Assembly: GCF_002573715.1 (NCBI RefSeq)
Contig: NZ_PDHM01000018.1
Coordinates: forward strand, 270,000 to 333,999
From: Paenibacillus sp. EZ-K15
Lineage (GTDB): Bacteria; Bacillota; Bacilli; Paenibacillales; Paenibacillaceae
DNA: 64,000 nt
Direction of reading: 5' to 3'
Below, piece by piece: positions 60,635 through 64,000 of the stretch. A model generated the notes under the pieces. It was not told the origin of the DNA and did no database searches. It was given only the letters and a program-made list of their open reading frames with translations. Both the position numbers and the translations under genes were made by a program. Positions within the stretch are counted from its first letter, which is position 1. Each line of letters begins with the position of its first letter.

Positions 60635-62182
60635 ATGTATAAAGTTCTGCTTGTGGACGATGAACGAATTATTCTAGACGGCATATCACAGATGGTGGAT
60701 TGGTCGGCATACCGAACCGAGCTGGCCGGTACCGCCCAGAACGGAATTCAGGCATATGAAAAAATCGTCAAGGAAAGCCCGGATATCGTCGTATGCGACA
60801 TTCACATGCCCGGGCTGGATGGTCTTGAGCTCGTAGCCAAGACCCACGCCTCCCATCCTCATATCAAATTCGTGCTGCTGTCCGGCTTCGGCGAATTCGA
60901 GTATGCCAACCGCGCCATGCAATACGGCGTGAAGCATTACCTGCTGAAGCCGACCGACGAGGTTAAGATCGGGGGAGCACTGAAAGAGGTCACTGACGAG
61001 CTGACCCTGAACCAAAACAAGGAGTCTTTTATCCAGGAGATGAAAGGCCGTCTCTGCAAGGTGCTCCCTCATGTCAAAGAACAGGTGCTCAAAGAGTTTG
61101 TCATCAATAAATCCTATGGACGCCATGACCTGGAGGAGTACCGCAGCCTGTTCGAAACTAATTTCGATCAACCCGTCCGTCTGCTGTTGTTCCAGCTGGA
61201 GGGCATTGTCGAATACGAGCATCAATTCGCCGTGAAGAACATCGCCGAGGATCTGTTGGACACCACGCTGCTGAGTACGACGATCGGGCAGCATGTTCTA
61301 GTGCTAATCGAGAACCACCATGATCAGCAGCGGCTCCATCAACAGCTGCAGGATATCCGCTGTACTTTTAAACAGTATTACAAGATGGACGTCACAATCG
61401 CGATCAGCGATCCCGGACCTGTAACCCTGACGCGGAAGCTGTATCGGGATACGCTGCAATGCCTGAACTACCGTTTCTATCTGGATGAGAGCGGAATGAT
61501 CACCACGGAAGACACGCTTCATTCCGGCGGCTTGGAAGGAACGTTTGTCCTCGATGAGGAGCGCCTATGCATGCCTGTCCGATCCGGCCACCGCAACGAA
61601 GCGGAGCTTGCCCTGGCCGAATTCATTCAGGAGCTGAAGCGTGCGCAGCTTAGTATCGACATGACCAAATCCTATGTCATTCAGCAGTATGTATCCCTTA
61701 TCCGTTTAACCGACCCGGATCAGATGCAAGAACGCTATGCACGGATTCCGGAAATCGCCGAGATGAGTACGCTTCAAGTCATTCAGGCCTTTTTGGAAGA
61801 AACGGTACGGGAAATCACGCTGCGAAGCTTCGAGCAGAACAAAGTCAAATATAATACCATCGTCCGCAAGGTAGTTGAGATTATCGAGGAGCAGCTGGGG
61901 AACTCGGAGCTTACGCTCAATCTGGTGGCAAACGACATGCTGTATATGAACGCCGACTATCTCGGCAAGCTGTTCAAGAAGGAGACCGGCGAGAAATTCT
62001 CCAATTACGTGATGAAACTACGGATGAAGCGCGCAACTGAAATGATGGTGAGCGATCCTGATATCAAGATTTTTGAAATGGCAGAGTGGCTCGGTTTCGG
62101 CGATAATCCTCAATATTTCAGCCAGGTGTTCAAAAAACAGATCGGGTGCACACCCTCCGAATATATGAAAAAGAGTGATTAA
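60635..62182 (+). CDS. Response regulator with AraC-type DNA-binding domain (YesN type)
   Basis: Regulator of 515 residues. The receiver domain (about 1-120) has phospho-acceptor Asp55 in VVCDIHMPG, with acidic residues at VDDE and Lys in LLKPTDE. A long linker of unknown fold (about 130-400) follows, then the AraC helix-turn-helix pair (about 415-512: LTLNLVANDMLYMNADYLGKLFKKETGEKFS and EWLGFGDNPQYFSQVFKKQIGCTPSEY). It is 13 nt after the kinase gene. The likely target is the transporter operon directly downstream. Confidence 0.96.
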   Translation: MYKVLLVDDERIILDGISQMVDWSAYRTELAGTAQNGIQAYEKIVKESPDIVVCDIHMPGLDGLELVAKTHASHPHIKFVLLSGFGEFEYANRAMQYGVKHYLLKPTDEVKIGGALKEVTDELTLNQNKESFIQEMKGRLCKVLPHVKEQVLKEFVINKSYGRHDLEEYRSLFETNFDQPVRLLLFQLEGIVEYEHQFAVKNIAEDLLDTTLLSTTIGQHVLVLIENHHDQQRLHQQLQDIRCTFKQYYKMDVTIAISDPGPVTLTRKLYRDTLQCLNYRFYLDESGMITTEDTLHSGGLEGTFVLDEERLCMPVRSGHRNEAELALAEFIQELKRAQLSIDMTKSYVIQQYVSLIRLTDPDQMQERYARIPEIAEMSTLQVIQAFLEETVREITLRSFEQNKVKYNTIVRKVVEIIEEQLGNSELTLNLVANDMLYMNADYLGKLFKKETGEKFSNYVMKLRMKRATEMMVSDPDIKIFEMAEWLGFGDNPQYFSQVFKKQIGCTPSEYMKKSD

Positions 62183-62265
62183 CTTGTACGTACATCTCTG
62201 CTTTTTAAACAAATTGCACGGTTTTTTTCCTTACTCTTTCCCCGTGAAAACAAGATAATTGGGAA

Positions 62266-62279
62266 TGTAAGCACTAACA
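62266..62279 (+). promoter_or_regulatory. cre-like site before the sugar ABC operon
   Basis: TGTAAGCACTAACA fits the cre consensus TGNAANCGNWNNCA at all but one position and lies 46 nt before the binding-protein start, near a possible -10 (GATAAT, about 62253). It suggests CcpA repression on top of two-component activation. Confidence 0.5.
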
Positions 62280-62325
62280 TTTGAAGCGATATAAAGTTGT
62301 TTATCAACAAAGGGGAGGAAATGGA

Positions 62326-63666
62326 ATGAAAAAAGTGTTAAACGCGGTTCTGATGTTTTCCCTGATCGGGAGCTTGATTGGCTGTTCGGGCGGCGGCGCT
62401 GCCGACCCACCGGCCAACAGCGGAACCGGAACGGAGACACCACCGGCGGCTGCAAGCGATAGCAAGGATCCGGTCAAACTCCGCATTGCGTGGTGGGGTG
62501 GCCAGTCCCGGCATGATTATACCTTGAAGGTCATTGAATTATATGAGTCCCAGAATCCGCATGTCACCATTGAGCCTGAATACGCTCCATTTGATGATTA
62601 CTGGAAAAAGCTTGCTCCCCAAGCGGTGGCTGGCGGACTCCCGGACATTATTCAAATGGACATCTCCTATCTGAACCAATATGCAGGCCGGAATCAGCTG
62701 GCGGATTTGAAGCCGTTCACGGAGAGCAGCGAGCTGGATGTAGCCGATGTCAGCGAGAATGCGCTGAGCGGTGGTGAGGTCAACGGCAAGCTCGTTGCCA
62801 TGAACCTCGGCGTGAACGCACTCCAGACCACCTTCGATGTCGAAACGATGAAGAAGAACGGCATCGATATTCCGTCCAGAGAATGGACTTGGGATGACAT
62901 GGACACAATGGGTGCCCAAGCCAAGGAAAAAGGCCTGCAAATCGGAGGCTTTGCTTACCGGCATGACGTTTTCTTTCCTTACTACCTAAGAACTATCGGC
63001 CAGAAAATGTACAGCGCTGACGGTAAAACGATCGGATACAGTGACGACCAGCCCTTTATCGATTATTTCACACGCTATCAGAAATGGTACGACAACGGAT
63101 ATATCCTCTCTCTGGACAAGGAAGCCCAGAAAAAAGGCGTAGCGGAAGAGGATGAAATTGTCCTTGGCAACTCCATCTCGGGCACCGGCTGGTCCAACCA
63201 GTTCCTTGCTGTGGCCAATCTGGTCACCGATCGTCCATTGGAGCTGAATCCGATGCCCGGGCCTGGAACGAAGGACGGTCTTTTCCTGAAACCTTCAATG
63301 TACTTCTCGGTCACCGAAACCTCCAAGCATAAAGAAGAAGCTGCAAAATTCATCAGCTTCTTCATTAACGACATTGAGGCAAACAAGCTGATCAAGGGAG
63401 AACGCGGCGTTCCCGTATCCGCCAAGGTGAAGGAAGAGCTCAAGCCACTACTCTCGGAGAATGAAGCCAAAATTTTCGACTATGTCACTTGGGCTGAGGC
63501 CAACAGCACGCCAGGCGATCCTCCAAACCCGATTGGCGCGGTGGAGATCGAGAAGCTGCTGCGAGATCTCAGTGAACGCATTCTGTTCAAGAAAATCTCG
63601 ATCGAAGATGCCGCGGCTGAGTTCCGCAAGGAAGCGAACGCCGTCTTGGCCAGATCTCAGCAATAA
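62326..63666 (+). CDS. Sugar ABC transporter substrate-binding lipoprotein
   Basis: Extracellular binding protein of 446 residues. The lipobox is LIGC (Cys20), followed by a Gly/Ala/Pro/Thr-rich linker. RIAWWGGQSRHDYTLKVIELYESQNPHVTIE is the typical mature start; GGLPDIIQMDISYLNQYAGRNQLADLKPF and SREWTWDDMDTMGAQAKEKGLQ follow. The start is the ATG at 62326 after GGGGAGG; the frame is open 15 codons further upstream. It is controlled by the adjacent two-component system by context. The sugar is unknown. Confidence 0.94.
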   Translation: MKKVLNAVLMFSLIGSLIGCSGGGAADPPANSGTGTETPPAAASDSKDPVKLRIAWWGGQSRHDYTLKVIELYESQNPHVTIEPEYAPFDDYWKKLAPQAVAGGLPDIIQMDISYLNQYAGRNQLADLKPFTESSELDVADVSENALSGGEVNGKLVAMNLGVNALQTTFDVETMKKNGIDIPSREWTWDDMDTMGAQAKEKGLQIGGFAYRHDVFFPYYLRTIGQKMYSADGKTIGYSDDQPFIDYFTRYQKWYDNGYILSLDKEAQKKGVAEEDEIVLGNSISGTGWSNQFLAVANLVTDRPLELNPMPGPGTKDGLFLKPSMYFSVTETSKHKEEAAKFISFFINDIEANKLIKGERGVPVSAKVKEELKPLLSENEAKIFDYVTWAEANSTPGDPPNPIGAVEIEKLLRDLSERILFKKISIEDAAAEFRKEANAVLARSQQ

Positions 63667-63684
63667 CCAGGACATGGTCAGACA

Positions 63685-63731
63685 AGGCATCTCCCGCACG
63701 TCTTTCCCGTGTGCGCAAGAGATGCCTTTTT
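63685..63731 (+). terminator. Intra-operon terminator between binding protein and permease
   Basis: AGGCATCTC / GAGATGCCT outer stem and CGCAC / GTGCG inner stem, followed by five T. It lies in the 123-nt gap before the permease gene and would let only part of the transcription reach the permeases. Confidence 0.8.
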
Positions 63732-63789
63732 GACATCCGTGACCCCTACACGGGGCGCAACCAAATCTGAATTGTAGGGGTTGAAGTCT

Positions 63790-64000
63790 ATGAAGAGGCT
63801 CCGTGAGAACGAGCATATCACCGGTTATGTTTTTTCTGCACCGTTCGTTCTTGGTTTTCTCATCTTTACCTTATATCCAATCCTGTCGTCACTGTATTAT
63901 TCGTTCACCAATTACAATCTGATGGAAGCGCCAAGATGGCTGGGCCTCGGGAATTATGAGCGATTGTTCCTGGAGGACGACAAGATCGGCAAGTCATTTC
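63790..64000 (+). CDS. Sugar ABC transporter permease (MalF/UgpA type), cut by window end
   Basis: The first 70 residues are visible: a charged cytoplasmic start (MKRLRENEHITGY), a first membrane helix (VFSAPFVLGFLIFTLYPILSS) and the conserved YYSFTNYNLMEAPRWLGLGNY stretch typical of family-1 sugar permeases. The remaining membrane helices and the EAA loop lie beyond the window. It follows the binding-protein gene after an internal terminator. Confidence 0.92.
   Translation, partial: MKRLRENEHITGYVFSAPFVLGFLIFTLYPILSSLYYSFTNYNLMEAPRWLGLGNYERLFLEDDKIGKSF

Noticed and set aside
1..64000. Mobile elements, CRISPR arrays, prophage, tRNA and rRNA genes
   Set aside because: Reading both strands showed no transposase or integrase, no regularly spaced repeats and no tRNA cloverleaf or rRNA sequence.

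Overview
The window looks like a chromosomal segment of a Paenibacillus-type endospore-forming Firmicute, with roughly 50% GC by eye. The evidence is a GerA-type germinant receptor operon, a tiny YjcZ-family sporulation protein, a HelD-type RNA polymerase recycling factor, YesM/YesN-style two-component sugar regulation, many lipoprotein sugar-binding proteins, Gram-positive regulatory sites (CcpA cre, Fur box, TPP riboswitch, glpD leader terminator), AGGAGG-type ribosome binding sites and frequent TTG/GTG starts. No tRNA, rRNA, prophage, insertion sequence or CRISPR array was seen. The species name is inference.

Layout. 1-7.1 kb: a truncated chemoreceptor, helD (with a candidate small RNA upstream of it), an aromatic-acid-exporter-like membrane protein, a PAP2 phosphatase and a YhfK-like SDR. 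7.2-10.7 kb: a selenium pair, selD-mnmH, divergent from a CSCC-motif permease. 10.8-15.6 kb: a membrane-anchored parvulin foldase, a stand-alone LytTR protein, a secreted protein that appears frameshifted in its signal peptide, a YwaF-like membrane protein and a mutarotase. 15.7-20.4 kb: glpK and glpD with a cre/promoter and an attenuator-type leader, next to a ROK regulator. 20.6-25.4 kb: a sugar ABC operon with a leader terminator, a decayed Gfo/Idh gene and an intact Gfo/Idh gene. 25.4-31.1 kb: a succinate-semialdehyde-type dehydrogenase and a yclNOPQ-type siderophore importer with Fur boxes. 31.2-33.2 kb: a nitroreductase, a TPP riboswitch driving an orphan ykoF, and a 32-residue sporulation protein. 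33.2-39.5 kb: small enzymes (nucleotidyltransferases, methyltransferases, NUDIX, histidine phosphatase), a second chemoreceptor and a small zinc-ribbon protein.

39.6-49.9 kb is the most unusual part. Eight closely packed minus-strand genes (atuA-like, DUF4387, two ABC permeases, a solute-binding lipoprotein, two ADP-ribosylglycohydrolase-family proteins and a ribokinase) follow a FadR-type regulator. Three near-identical 17-bp palindromes flank the regulator gene. The set reads as an uncharacterised uptake and breakdown pathway for a ribosyl-containing compound.

50-64 kb: an Amj-type lipid II flippase with a small membrane protein, a TIM-barrel epimerase-like protein paired with a Gfo/Idh dehydrogenase, a germinant receptor operon preceded by a 41-residue membrane peptide, a GNAT acetyltransferase, an orphan sensory-rhodopsin-transducer-like protein, and a YesM/YesN two-component system followed by its sugar ABC transporter, whose first permease runs off the right end.
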